This document shows positions 43,501 to 52,333 of a stretch of DNA of 64,000 bases, one piece after another. The position numbers were made by a program, and so were the translations under genes. Under the pieces are notes generated by a model, which made no database searches, was not told where the DNA came from, and saw nothing but the letters and a program-made list of their open reading frames with translations. Origin of the DNA: Trichomonas tenax (lineage: Eukaryota; Parabasalia; Trichomonadida; Trichomonadidae); the NCBI GenBank assembly GCA_023091735.1, contig JALKBU010000066.1:32637-96636 (forward strand), in the 5' to 3' direction. Positions within the stretch are counted from its first letter, which is position 1. Each line of letters opens with the position of its first letter.

Positions 43501-44807
43501 AAAGTTTTGTCTGCAACAGAGTTTTTAGCGTAATTTTCATATTCGAATGTAAATTTTTGATAACACGTCACGAATTTTAAGATGACTATATAATTATCGA
43601 TGATTTCTTTTGCACTCTTGAAACTTTCATCAAGAATCAAATTGCAGCTTTCATTAGGAACAACAATTTTTGCATATAAATGAATTGCATGACGCATATC
43701 ATGTGATAGATCATAGATTTCATTATGATTATTAACAGCATCCATGCTAATTATCTTTTTGTAGCAATGGCTGATGATATCGCCGAGTCTTACTTGAATA
43801 TAACTCATATATGAAACATAACTGTTTTCATCGGAGAATTGAATCGATGAAATCAAGCTGTCAATAACTGCAAGGTATTTCATTGGCGATATCAGTGTAT
43901 CCTGAATGAATTTGTAGACGAAAGAAACAAATTCAGGAAGATCTCGTGCTTGATCTGGATTTATTTGAAAAATCTGCTCTAATACTTGGCCAATGAATAT
44001 TGTAAAACTTGGACTTATTTTGTTTGTGTTACAGAGCGTTTCAATTGTTTTTGTGAAAAAATCTGAATGTTTTACAAAATCATCTTTGTGGGCTGTAAAC
44101 AATTTAACAATTATGTTGTACAAAATATCTAGTGTATCCAGGAATGGTGATTCAAGCTGTATTGAGAATGCAATCATTGTATTTAACAATTTTTCAAGTT
44201 TGTAGCCAACAATTTGTGGTTGATAAATTAAAACATCAAAAATCTTCGTTTTCATTGTAATTATAAACTTCGAAAGTTGAAAGTCGGAAGAATTTAGATT
44301 CATATCAATTATTTTCTTAATTAATTTTACAAAATGGCTTTTTTCCGTATATTTTAACTTGACTTCACTTGATGCAATATAAGAGAAAATTTCAAATATT
44401 GGAATTAAAAGTTTGTAATTCTGCTGATAATTATCTGATAATAAACTATTAAATTTTTCGAAAATAATGTCAATTTCTTGATACAGGGGCTCGAAATTTT
44501 GCTGTATTGGTTCCGATTCTTTAATTTTAACTTGATAAACCGAGTTTTTCAATAACGTGAGAATATTTAAACAAATCATATTTGATTCCGATGACTTAAA
44601 GATATTTTCATTCACAATTTTAATATAATTCGGAAATTGGTTCACAATTTGATCTTCAGGAATCAAAAATCTGGCTCCAAAGCAATTATCATCCAATTTG
44701 GAAAGTTCCTCTGTGCTTGCATATCTTTCAAAGAATGTTTCGGCTTCTTTTGATAAGTCTTCGACACTCGGGTCTTCTTCCATAATTATTTTTAATATTT
44801 TTGTCAT
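37542..44807 (-). CDS. Giant helical-repeat protein, probable divergent TRRAP/Tra1
   Basis: A 2421-residue protein made mostly of HEAT/TPR-type helical pairs. No signal or membrane segment. The C-terminal 240 residues suggest a PIKK-family pseudokinase. A strand pair resembling the N-lobe (MRMSALLYSGERLNYIITPE, 2188-2207) is followed by an RNQRMMIVESAKIANGIYLT block. Next comes WTTQFAYNFAALSAVLHVRH (about 2284-2303), aligning with the TRRAP segment that replaces the catalytic loop. The end is FATC-like, KLNKLISKDANRLFSWF. No DRHxxN or DFG motif is present, as in TRRAP. Human and yeast relatives are about 3700-3900 residues, so this one is short. It would be the activator-binding scaffold of histone acetyltransferase complexes. 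Start is uncertain: MEEDPSVED at 44783 is an alternative. Confidence 0.6.
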   Translation of the reverse strand: MTKILKIIMEEDPSVEDLSKEAETFFERYASTEELSKLDDNCFGARFLIPEDQIVNQFPNYIKIVNENIFKSSESNMICLNILTLLKNSVYQVKIKESEPIQQNFEPLYQEIDIIFEKFNSLLSDNYQQNYKLLIPIFEIFSYIASSEVKLKYTEKSHFVKLIKKIIDMNLNSSDFQLSKFIITMKTKIFDVLIYQPQIVGYKLEKLLNTMIAFSIQLESPFLDTLDILYNIIVKLFTAHKDDFVKHSDFFTKTIETLCNTNKISPSFTIFIGQVLEQIFQINPDQARDLPEFVSFVYKFIQDTLISPMKYLAVIDSLISSIQFSDENSYVSYMSYIQVRLGDIISHCYKKIISMDAVNNHNEIYDLSHDMRHAIHLYAKIVVPNESCNLILDESFKSAKEIIDNYIVILKFVTCYQKFTFEYENYAKNSVADKTFEEQSEVIIKSNLYHKQLESIIRILPILFESMPKSYIEVIFTMYFNYLYDNSDFTFIKFAHLENRDLFGEIFRIMTIEASERLLKNNNVRKTLHFISDCIDYAISVQQFINSRIVALDIDYMIYACVIVISNQLFFEETLKTLLSVFNFLTIFQIKNTDILVPTNVKDILTASILYNNYIPQLADFLQYIFKVEPKYLGDQNIIMFLIHTLPQMPDKVLPMLHRVRKADKKSLIESENKEELLVSLTNLIDKLDSEEKKIALSIIGDIAPYCETPHYIPSSCDVVDRKVVDLVSDQQKYSFEFSNMINGILKTYAKFPVKSVLDCLLQVIFPYLDEIVWTDEKHRFVSRVFSHLIEYYSPDVPQFFKALIEQFRKPNYFILSHIYFACAIFNPLASEVCKILFMNIKTKDDFRNVISNATLLFEMKLSMGETTRILLLKAISSYASPSTIDVVSFADLIARLINSDLIPDNNQRCSKPITIYELKCMPAWLQKATYLCRKVFEESEFENAEEIFDRILHMRNPYEAMIYIEVVQNYMNNSVISKKIKALFAIFEATKSIEIAQILAVLLRIFPQEIKKNSDILNKYLNDKNINDWPEIIIEFAIPLYQAGLTDYKISPEYVLDSMDAKYGVVVPRHAIVLADTLMKFDKNYAESFTNAILENIESISTFEDLPSADGGSIQLFFDYYSILVPEKFISLFEKILTLAADISDELGSKDAADDVQSLITSTLHAISHHKVAVEIKNQEKFETFIFLVSKVLERIPSIITELSITDFWRFVKLFGDSLIKYIREKDDISLLSILPVILSNKRGTATRDELWNDSEFILSKIKSSDEQISNCWVVLASVLYAREKYCEAIHVELEGIYNKYLESKEMIKYDIFVINKLVKYLEIKKFFIDSQLNHEQMLFIAKNNIQYDLSNINPNEMFEESNNSLDNMSLINFCNNMKTPITNESLLKSYIENIDVFAPIKLNDEIINESIAELISETALQNLFYSDINYKIFSLISGSADAFKPMFEHMKNVIDLLFIEDSSDVAKVFPYILDMTKVFTAIENHDESLDERFMKRLKNIMKQIYEKNEYIIKYSHNLIQSLSLLSTIPIEFMHKTFVILQKLQQSKRDHTNEKALIALLKEIPSIIAQFDYDAKFVDFCFTCLNSENFELSLAAFNIIQKIIHIEPVQEALIDKLYSLKENAKGFAILALWQPSLAYDSKVGSIIKSAAHLFVNTPTAPSIFLATEVFKLIFSLTIENSQAMIGEIISNIIEEKRTNALRVLYLGLIQCARNGDNRALLHLQNLTSNPLFNEKAIDSSISEFDDLFVNVLNNLCDAPAAFDHIQSLNESATISKSASILSSLFEMKPLHALSILRYLSRFEVLSLSKQAAPQSTTSYSILRQSLNSGLSEWPDCVDLSDNPDYIDSSMLIVPKPLIESHLLYFNKAIKDCGDDQEMINTVSTMMLQKGERCLMREFADALPKKATIQEIQNPLKRIVKKLIANTQGSELFQFIAISQIRCFAKEILKSKEAPNIYIRLSPAETSSVQIAFDDAITKFKKATNKILPVKTHLLEKSAIAFMEEESKEFNPDEKKPSELLIFLLSRPPSINEANLVYPLIRKCFEKNPRSFVAFAALYYLTSKGFISAKKVQTALVPVSKVPWEFSHLFASLFASESSLMQLASRIHPAYAFLLENKKNESPIITAIKKACSESRFTEITESTGEYHNTSYYCRVCVPNATPLLETQLMSEIIEVSFRYDSSDSNYMRMSALLYSGERLNYIITPELLSTPETTVACREFTKIFGRSPPSFMRNQRMMIVESAKIANGIYLTRTDSLPFVRNDSALERNGFKVFDFKKSYVEWTTQFAYNFAALSAVLHVRHAETFNEFKSLFDKKSALLSQPSLGYVETGKNRLRVIDDKRIVMGPFKNGFISACDALSLKVARVKMLGVSLFGDTQIISAKCEARMKYYSLRNNDSDALQEKLNKLISKDANRLFSWF

Positions 44808-44809
44808 TC

Positions 44810-45080
44810 AAATTGTCGATTACATGGCAATATTATAAATTACACGGCAAAATTATAAATTACATGGCAAATTTTGAATTAAACTGTAAAATAGTTACTT
44901 GACAAAATTTAAAAAATCTGACGAAATTTTCCGTTTAAAAAATTTACTTGCCTCAAATTAGTCAAAAATATTGTTTACTTGGTAATTTTGATTATATGAA
45001 AGATTTACACGACAAAACACTAAGAAAATTGGTTTTACGTGGCAAATAATATATATTTACATGACAAAAATTTTGATATG
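44810..45080. promoter_or_regulatory. Dense motif array between divergent genes
   Basis: At least seven copies of TTTACATGGCA-like sequence in 270 bp, including TTACATGGCAA, TTACACGGCAAAA, TTACATGGCAAA, TTACTTGACAAAA, TTTACACGACAAAA, TTTACGTGGCAAA and TTTACATGACAAAA. They lie between the TRRAP-like gene (-) and the ankyrin pseudogene (+). This is the densest array in the window and the clearest case for a shared promoter or regulatory element. Confidence 0.5.
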
Positions 45081-45123
45081 ATTGCCGTTTAAAATTTCAT
45101 ACTTAAGTTCACTTTTGACTTAA

Positions 45124-46849
45124 TATGTCCCTTTTCTTGAGGAAAAAAAGACGCCTGATAGTTTCTCGACCACATCGCTGGTGCTAAAGCAGTTAAAAGA
45201 CATCGAGGAAGGTAATATTCTTCAATGGTTGAACAAAGCTTCGAATTTAATATGGAATTTAAGTTCTTCCGAAATCGAGAATACATTCCAGTCATTGTCT
45301 CAAATGATCAACGCCAAGTCGATTGATGTCTCTTTTGCTCTTCGATGCATTGATTATGTAATCTATTATAGAGCTAAGAACATAGACGCATATTCAATAC
45401 TTTATGCACTGCTTGTCACAACATTTGATAAGCAGGAAGTTCTAAACAATAGCGATTTGTGCTTCCTTCTCAATAGTCAAGGAATTAAATTCACATGCAA
45501 GCCCAAAAACATGGAAAAATTTTCGATTTGTACGACAAAGGAACTCCTTTCTACTACATTGCATGGGACAAGTTAGATGAGCTCAAAGCCAACCACAAAG
45601 AAGGCGAAAGCTATGACTACAAAGACCACGATATAAAAATGTCATTTATCGACTGCGCTTGCTTTTACAGATCTGAACAGTGCTTCACTTTCCTCAAATC
45701 AATTGGACGTTCGTTATCAAATTAAACGCCAAAATATGCAATCTATGGTGGTAACATGAACATCATAAATTCCCTTCTCAGTTTTGGTATATCTTTTAGT
45801 GATTACTTGAATGATGCCATCAGATCATATCGCAATGATATATTTAATTTTATCCTTGAAAAATACCAATTTTTCGAATCTGGATCGATTGTTACAAGCT
45901 TAACATCATTCAATTTTCCTGTTTTCTTTTTCTTCCTTGCAAATGGCTTTAATAAGAATGCGATTGCAGTTTATTACTACCTTTCGATATTAATCATTTA
46001 TTTTTGGATTTTATCATGCATATTTAAAGCACCTTTGATCGCTGCTATTGAAATGAAATCTCTTGAACTTGTACAAAATCTTGTTGAAAATGGCGCTGAT
46101 ATCACACTCAAAGCTGTTCATTACTATTAAATGGAATTCATTATTTCAATTTTCAATTCATAATTCGCAAATAGAACATCAATTATTACGATTGATACCA
46201 ATGCAATTGAAATGATCCCATATCTTATTAATCGCGGATGCGATGTAAATCAAAAGGCAATTCTTCAATATAATATGGAATTCATTATTGTCTCATTTCA
46301 GAATTCTTCAAGTTGTTATAGTGGAATTCATTATAGCATCAAAAAGTGCCACTTGTATTTGCAATCAAATCAAAGTCACTTCCAGCAGTCCAAATTCTTG
46401 TTGAAAATAGAGCGGATGTTAATTTCGGAATTCGTTTTTATTTTAGATCCTTCTTAACAATATGGTTCTCCGCTTTCCAACGCATTTAAAGCTGGAACCA
46501 TTGAGATTGCTCGTTATCTTATTGATCATGGTGTGGATGTCAATGTTCACAAAATGGGCGCTCATTATTCACTTAAGGTCCACTTATTTTTAGTGCTATC
46601 AAAACAAATAACTTGGAATTTGTCAAATTACTAGTTGAAAATGGTGCTAATTTAATTGCTGTAGGCATTTTTCTTTATCATTTGGAATCGATTATTATAA
46701 TATTTTGATCATTATTACCAAATGGGATTTATCATTTTCATTTAGAAAGATTCATTATTATATCAAAGAACTCCTCTTCAAGTCGCAGTTGATCTTTCGC
46801 TTGACCCAATCGCACAGTATCTTAGAGAACATGGAGCAACTGAATAATC
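45124..46849 (+). pseudogene. Ankyrin-repeat protein with insertions at repeat boundaries
   Basis: The N-terminal helical part (VLKQLKDIEEGNILQWLNKA) lacks an in-frame ATG, and a frameshift near 45500 leads to FDLYDKGTPFYYIAWDKLDE. At least six ankyrin units follow: APLIAAIEMKSLELVQNLVE, IEMIPYLINRGCDVNQKA, VPLVFAIKSKSLPAVQILVE, GSPLSNAFKAGTIEIARYLI, GPLIFSAIKTNNLEFVKLLV and TPLQVAVDLSLDPIAQYLRE, ending HGATE-stop. Between units, just before the xxPL turn, there are AT-rich insertions of roughly 27 to 105 bp, several breaking the frame. The ancestor resembled the large DUF3447/ankyrin families of trichomonads. Not translatable as one protein without removal of the insertions. Confidence 0.65.
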
Positions 46850-47062
46850 AATCTTAATATGAAAAATAAAATATATGATTTACTATAGTGATTCCCCTGT
46901 TTAATATGATTGAGAAATACTTATTTAAAGAATATGAGTTTAGACCTTTAGGTTCTTCTAACAATTAACTTCAGTGAGGCCTAAAAAACTATAAAAAAAG
47001 TCTACGGCGTCACCCCAAAAATATTTTTAAAAAAGTGTCGCCACCTGAATTTTCAAAAAAAA

Positions 47063-48124
47063 ATGAAGCCGAACAAAATTGATCCAAAAGATCAAAGTAT
47101 TTATGCGTGGATGGACCAGCAAACTGACGACAAGTACGAAATAATCTCGGTGTTGCCCGATGGAATCAAACAAGAAGATATTTCCGTTAAATTAAATAAA
47201 TCAAATGGAAATATCATCGCTACAATTAAAGACAAGCTTCCATTTTTAGCAGGAAAAGCATATGGTGCTGTTTCAGACATTACTTTTTATTATAAAGATC
47301 AACAAATTCATATTATTTTCAAAAAAGCAACAAAAGAAACATGGCCGTATCTTTTCAAAGGCCCGGTTAACAAGTCTATACCATTAGATCCAAACAGTTG
47401 TTTACAAATTTTCTTAATTAACGTAAAGAATGGAATTGACACGACAAACTTGCTTTTGCAGGCGGCTTTGACAATGTTTCCACCTGCTGTCATTGCTTTT
47501 GCCAATGTTGTACAGAATTCCGGAAATGATATGACTGATGCAATTACGCTTCTTCGTGAGCTTGTCAGCGAGTATCAGGTTCCCCAGGCAGCGACACTCC
47601 TCGGCCACTATGGTCTTTTCGATATGATTCCACAGAGGGAAGGAATCGAATATTTGAAGTTCGGCGCTGAGCACGGTGATGCAATTGCGCAACTCACATT
47701 GGGATATGTTTATTCACCATATGAAGAACCTCACGGCACATGGGAAGATGTCAACAAGGCCATTGAGATGTTCAATCTCGCCAAAGATCATCCAAGAGCG
47801 CAATATGGTCTTGGACTTATTGAATATTATCACAATGGTAATAAACAGCTTGGTCGTGAAATGGTGAAGAAAGCTCGCGAAGAATTACCGAATATGCCAA
47901 ATATTCCGGAATATCAGCCAAAGAAGGAGTTTATATGCAAGGAACCGAACTGCCCTCCTTTTGTTGCTCAAAATAATGTAGATAATAAGCCAAAAAATGA
48001 AAAACAACAGAATGTCAATAATACACCTTCAAATGGAGTGAAAACAGGTGCTATAATTGCTGCTGGTGTCACTGTTGCAGCATTTGCAGCACTGGCGTTC
48101 ACTTTTATCAGAAGAAAGAAATAG
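47063..48124 (+). CDS. Tail-anchored CS-domain plus Sel1/TPR protein, Tom36/Tom46-like
   Basis: A 353-residue protein with three parts. Residues about 12-100 form a CS/p23 (Hsp20-like) domain (YAWMDQQTDDKYEIISVLPD through FYYKDQQIHIIFKKATKETW). Residues about 150-285 are TPR/Sel1-type helical repeats (AEHGDAIAQLTLGYVY and YGLGLIEYYHNGNKQLGREM). A Asn/Lys-rich linker precedes one C-terminal membrane segment (329-348) and the basic tail RRKK. This domain order and tail anchor match the Tom36/Tom46 receptors described for the hydrogenosomal outer-membrane translocase of Trichomonas vaginalis. It would sit in the hydrogenosome outer membrane with its receptor part in the cytosol. An ER-located relative is the main alternative. 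Confidence 0.62.
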   Translation: MKPNKIDPKDQSIYAWMDQQTDDKYEIISVLPDGIKQEDISVKLNKSNGNIIATIKDKLPFLAGKAYGAVSDITFYYKDQQIHIIFKKATKETWPYLFKGPVNKSIPLDPNSCLQIFLINVKNGIDTTNLLLQAALTMFPPAVIAFANVVQNSGNDMTDAITLLRELVSEYQVPQAATLLGHYGLFDMIPQREGIEYLKFGAEHGDAIAQLTLGYVYSPYEEPHGTWEDVNKAIEMFNLAKDHPRAQYGLGLIEYYHNGNKQLGREMVKKAREELPNMPNIPEYQPKKEFICKEPNCPPFVAQNNVDNKPKNEKQQNVNNTPSNGVKTGAIIAAGVTVAAFAALAFTFIRRKK

Positions 48125-49306
48125 AATTGATAAATAAAAAGTATTTTACTGTTTAATTATGATACTCCCCTCTTTTATGGTCTTCTTAGTCTATTTTTGA
48201 TGTGATGCTATTCCTTAAAGGTTTCCAAGTGATCCCCGAAAAATTTTTTTGGGTTCTCAAAGCAACAACAAAGTCAAAACTTAACAATTATCTGCTCAAA
48301 CTGAGTGCTATATAATGTCCATGTGAAAACGATCAAATCTTAAAACTATTCAAAATATCGAAAATTATCAGTTGATTTTTCGTTATATTCATGCGTTGTA
48401 ATGTAAATGGTGCCGAAATTAACTTTTCCAACAATACCATAACTGCAAATAGTTAATTTTTTGAATGCTTGAACCAAATTTGAAAACGTTTGAACTGTGA
48501 ATATGATTATTTCACGATTTCAGCATTGATCTTCATATACAAAAGCATATGGTGAACCAATGACATGAAATTGCATCCGTTTATGCATGTTTTTGGTTAT
48601 ATTTCATTTTATTAAACCCATAACATTTATATCTGTACTTTTTTCAAGAACGATTCAATGCACCAATGGGACCATTATTTCAGATACACAGTGATTCAGT
48701 CGTATTTTGCAAAATATATAAAAATGACGAAAACATTAACAAATAAGTTTTTTAACAGTTGCAATATCATATGGTATGTCAAACGATATTAATTTCATTT
48801 GTCGCTTTAACCAACATTCAAACAATATTATTGATTCATCGAAATTATTCATTTGAACAGAATGCAATGGGATTTAGAATACAATTGAATAATTTAATAA
48901 TACCTCAATATGTTTGATTCATTGTTTCATTTTCTCATTATTGATAAAAATTCATTCATATTATTTGCTATAATTTCTCTATCGGGATGAATTTATGCAA
49001 TATAAATATCATTCTCTTAATAATGATGATGGATTTTTCGAATATATTTTAAAAAAATATAATATCTCGAGATGGACGGCAGTTTTTGATATATTCAGTG
49101 TACGCTAACCGATATATGAATAATAGTTAAACATTTTCGAAAAAATGATAAATTAAGAATTTTGTTAAAACATTATAATCGTCCAAATCAAAGCATCAAT
49201 ATTGGAAATTAATTCCTTTAATTTATAAATGAGAATGGTTTTAAAATCAAGTCCACATAAGGAGTAATTTTGTTATTCAATAACATTTCGAAAATTTTTG
49301 GGTTAT
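48125..49306. other. Gene-poor AT-rich region
   Basis: No open frame of interest, RNA gene or inverted repeat recognised over about 1.2 kb downstream of the Tom36/46-like gene. Confidence 0.5.
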
Positions 49307-50655
49307 ACCCAGTTTCACAATACTTTAGCCACTCCCCCTGCCTTTTCGGATATTTACGTGTCATATTGTCAGATTCATTTTTGATTGGATGGTTCAATGC
49401 TGTTTACCCCAAACTCATATGTAAACTGCAAGCTGAAGCTTTTCCGCATGAATTAACGCATACCATGCAATACATGAGTACCAATAAACTTCAAAAAATC
49501 AGCTCATAAATTACGTAATTTCTTCATATCTCACAAATTCATACGATGATCATTAATTTTGACTTCAAGTTTTCCAAATAAATTGTATACACTAACCACT
49601 TCTGTAATAAAAATATTATCATACCGTTAACAATTTTAGGTCCAAAATTATTCAATCCCGAAAAACAATAATTCCTCATATTTGAGTGCAGAATCGCAAA
49701 ATACAGACGAATTCTAGCACCTCCATACACAGAACATTAATCAAATCCAACAAAACGTTGAAATTTTACTGATGATTTTCACAAAATAATGATGATTACG
49801 CTTATTCATGTAAATTTAATTCTCTCATTATTATTAATATCATACAAGGAATCATTTGCTTAATTATAACTACTAAAGCAATATATAAATAAATTATCAT
49901 ATCAGATCTTAGTAAAAACTTTAATATAATTCATTGGGTAGTATTTGAAATTAAATATTTTCATAATGTGGAACATTTTCATTATGTAATACTCCTTAAT
50001 CTAACGTTTTTCAAAAATTAATGAAAAAATTGAAAATGTCTATTTTAACGATTTGCTCAATCAGCATTCATTATGTAATAATTATAAAATCCAAGTCATT
50101 ATTCGGATTTCATTTTCTTTCTCTTAAATGCCTGAAAAATTAAATCTTTTGTTTTCATCAGAAATTTTTTCAGCATATTTGAGTCATTCTAACTAATAAT
50201 ATAAATAGTATCCACTAACTATGGAGAAATGATATTCAATTAAAAGCATGATAAATGAACTAATAATAAATTTCAATATATAATTTTCCTGCCGGATGAG
50301 CAGGTTATGGTATTTTTAGACATCACTATACCATGTATATCTTATATATAATGCATTTCATGTAATTTAAAATATATTTTTTTTTGACAAAAAGATAAAG
50401 ATAAATAAAAAGGGTTACCAGGAGTCGAACCAATGGCATATATAACCTTTAGCATTAACTTAACCACTACACAATAATTCAACATTCACAATTTTTATTC
50501 AAATGTGACACTAAAAATCTTGTTTACAGAAAGGTGACTCAAAAAAAAAAAAGAAAAAAAAAACGCACCATCGATGTTTCGAACAACCAAACTTTAATCA
50601 AAATTCCTGGCACCCCCTGCTTTAGACCTGTGGCTAAAGTATTGTGAAACTGGGT
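49307..50655. mobile_element. Inverted-repeat-bounded element, about 1.35 kb
   Basis: A 26-bp sequence at 49307-49332 (beginning ACCCAGTTTCACAATAC) is repeated exactly but inverted at 50630-50655. Similarity does not continue outside the 26 bp. Just inside each end is a CCCCCTGC sequence in direct orientation. No transposase is seen; the interior has no good coding frame but contains a degenerate tRNA. A non-autonomous DNA transposon is the likely reading. Target duplication not identified. Confidence 0.5.
50411..50481 (-). pseudogene. Degenerate tRNA or tRNA-derived SINE head
   Basis: The minus strand reads a 71-nt tRNA-like sequence. It has a perfect B box (GGTTCGACTCC), an A-box-like GTGTAGTGGTTAAG, 3' end TAACCCT and a TTTT terminator directly after. 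The acceptor arm pairs only partly (TGAATTA with TAACCCT), the T stem has two mismatches, and the anticodon stem does not fold well, so the anticodon cannot be assigned. It keeps an internal Pol III promoter but is unlikely to be a working tRNA. Confidence 0.55.
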
Positions 50656-51095
50656 AATTTGTCAAAATCATTGATTTTTATTTAATTCAACGTAAAAGTT
50701 TGATAATTAGAATCTATTCCATGAACCATTCGTATTTGCATCATCGTTATTTTCACATTCTCAACCCATATTATGAAAAAATTGGACATTGAGAGTATAT
50801 TCAAAATTAAGAAATATCCCGCAAATTGTTATTGCTGTATTCCCATAGATAAGCATAATTAACAGGGAAAGTAGAAATTATTGGACTAGCAGTTAAAGTC
50901 ACTTAAATAACCATAAACTCATTCAAATGGCTATATATCAAATTGAAAAAAAAACTGTTTTGTTATCGAAAATTGACATACAATCATCACCTAAAAAAGA
51001 AATAGAAGCTTTTTATAAAAAATAATAACATTTACTAAAAAATTAAAACAATCATTGACACTTTTTTAAACAGAAATTTTGCGCCAAATTAGTTG

Positions 51096-51255
51096 GGTGC
51101 GAATGAACAAGCACAGTGACGAAATTTGTCTAGAATGAACAAGAAGCTACGAATCGTCAAGCACTGAAGAATGAACAAGATCTGAAGAATCAGCAAGATC
51201 TAAAGAATGAAAACGCACTGAAGAATGAACAAGTAGCTACGAATGAACACGTCTT
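51096..51255 (+). repeat. Degenerate tandem repeat encoding a KNEQDL-type hexapeptide
   Basis: Repeats of an approximately 18-bp unit like AAGAATGAACAAGATCTG. One frame reads NRQALKNEQDLKNQQDLKNE, NALKNEQVATNEHV, closed by stops on both sides. It looks like the remnant of a Gln/Lys/Asn-rich repeat protein. No ATG or leader defines a gene. Confidence 0.55.
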
Positions 51256-51371
51256 CCTACAATGTCGAATTGCAGTTGACTCAAGAATCCGTTGTTCAGA
51301 GCTTCCATGAGTTCAATGTACTCGTTACTATTTGTGAAGCCATCCATCATTTAAAAATTAATAAACGTTCA

Positions 51372-51397
51372 TTTTTTTTTTTTTTTTTTTTTTTTTT
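51372..51397 (+). repeat. Poly-T run of 26
   Basis: An uninterrupted homopolymer, about 290 bp upstream of the Myb gene start. Its length is prone to sequencing or assembly error. It could be the poly-A of a retroposed minus-strand transcript, but no target duplication was seen. Confidence 0.7.
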
Positions 51398-51688
51398 GAG
51401 TGAAAAATTATCGTTTGGCCGGCTTTCACGAAAACCAAAACACTCTCAAATTTGAGAATTTTGTTGCCTTTTTATTTGAATTTTTAAATTATGACACGTA
51501 AAGTTTTGTAAACATATCAAAAATTCAGAAGGTATACAAAATGGTATACTGCCTTTATTAATGGTATACGGCCATTCAAATTACTTTAAATAATTGAGAA
51601 AGCCGACCGAGGTTATTTTTTGAGCAAAATTCGAAAACCGCCAAAAGTGAATCAAAAAATCGAGATAATTGAAGAGGCATCATTTTTA
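51398..51688. promoter_or_regulatory. Upstream region of the Myb gene
   Basis: Contains TGACACGTAAAG near 51492, a direct repeat of GGTATAC (three times at about 51531-51570) and TCATTTTTAATG spanning the start codon, which resembles the trichomonad Inr (TCA followed by pyrimidine/W bases). The Inr reading is from motif form and position only. Confidence 0.35.
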
Positions 51689-52333
51689 ATGATGCAGGGA
51701 TCTGAAGACATGTATCCGATGCAGGACAAGCACGGAAAGAGATTCACTAAGGCAGAAGACGCTTTACTTAAGGAACTCGCGAAGGAAAAGAAAAACAAGA
51801 CTTGGAAGGAGATAGCTGCGTTTTTACCGGGTAGAACAGCATGCCAATGCAGAGATAGATATAACCAATACTTGTTCAAGGAGGTAGTCAATAAACCATG
51901 GACTCCGGAAGAAGATGAAATAATCGTCAAGAAATATAAGCAATTTGGTCCGCATTGGGTGAAAATTTCTCAATATTTGCCAGGCCGTAGCGGTAACAAT
52001 ATCAAGAACCATTGGAACAGTGCTTTAACAAAGTTCCATGGAATCTCACATAAAAACTCAAAACAGGAACGCCGCTCAAGGAAGGAGAAGTTCATCGATG
52101 ACGAGATCGTTTACGCAAAATATGAGTACTCATCACCTGAGTCTATAACTTATTCTCAACCAATCGTCGAAAAGCCAAAAGCACCAAAGAAACCAGTTGT
52201 CCAGCAGACGAAGCAGATATCTGAGCAGCCAATGAACGATATCTTCCAGTGCATCGGCCAAAACGAGTTCAGTTTGGACTCATTATTCGACGATTCAAAC
52301 TCTTTCACTGAGTTTGAGAATTTCGCATTTTGA
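51689..52333 (+). CDS. R2R3 Myb-type DNA-binding protein
   Basis: A 214-residue nuclear factor with two Myb repeats. R2 is about residues 16-62 (RFTKAEDALLKELAKEKKNK TW KEIAAFLPGRTACQCRDRYN) and R3 about 68-112 (KPWTPEEDEIIVKKYKQFGP HWVKISQYLPGRSGNNIKNHW). The Trp spacing and PGR-(T/S) recognition-helix starts are standard. A basic stretch (SKQERRSRKEK) may be a nuclear signal, and the acidic, Phe-rich end (FSLDSLFDDSNSFTEF) may activate transcription. The frame opens earlier at a TTG, but I take the ATG at 51689; another ATG follows directly. In T. vaginalis such Mybs regulate iron-responsive and core promoters; targets here are unknown. Confidence 0.9.
   Translation: MMQGSEDMYPMQDKHGKRFTKAEDALLKELAKEKKNKTWKEIAAFLPGRTACQCRDRYNQYLFKEVVNKPWTPEEDEIIVKKYKQFGPHWVKISQYLPGRSGNNIKNHWNSALTKFHGISHKNSKQERRSRKEKFIDDEIVYAKYEYSSPESITYSQPIVEKPKAPKKPVVQQTKQISEQPMNDIFQCIGQNEFSLDSLFDDSNSFTEFENFAF

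Noticed and set aside
46110..46780. Insertions in the ankyrin gene read as normal introns
   Set aside because: No GTATGT-type donor or ACTAACACACAG-type acceptor is visible, and lengths and edges vary. Kept as a finding without the intron claim.
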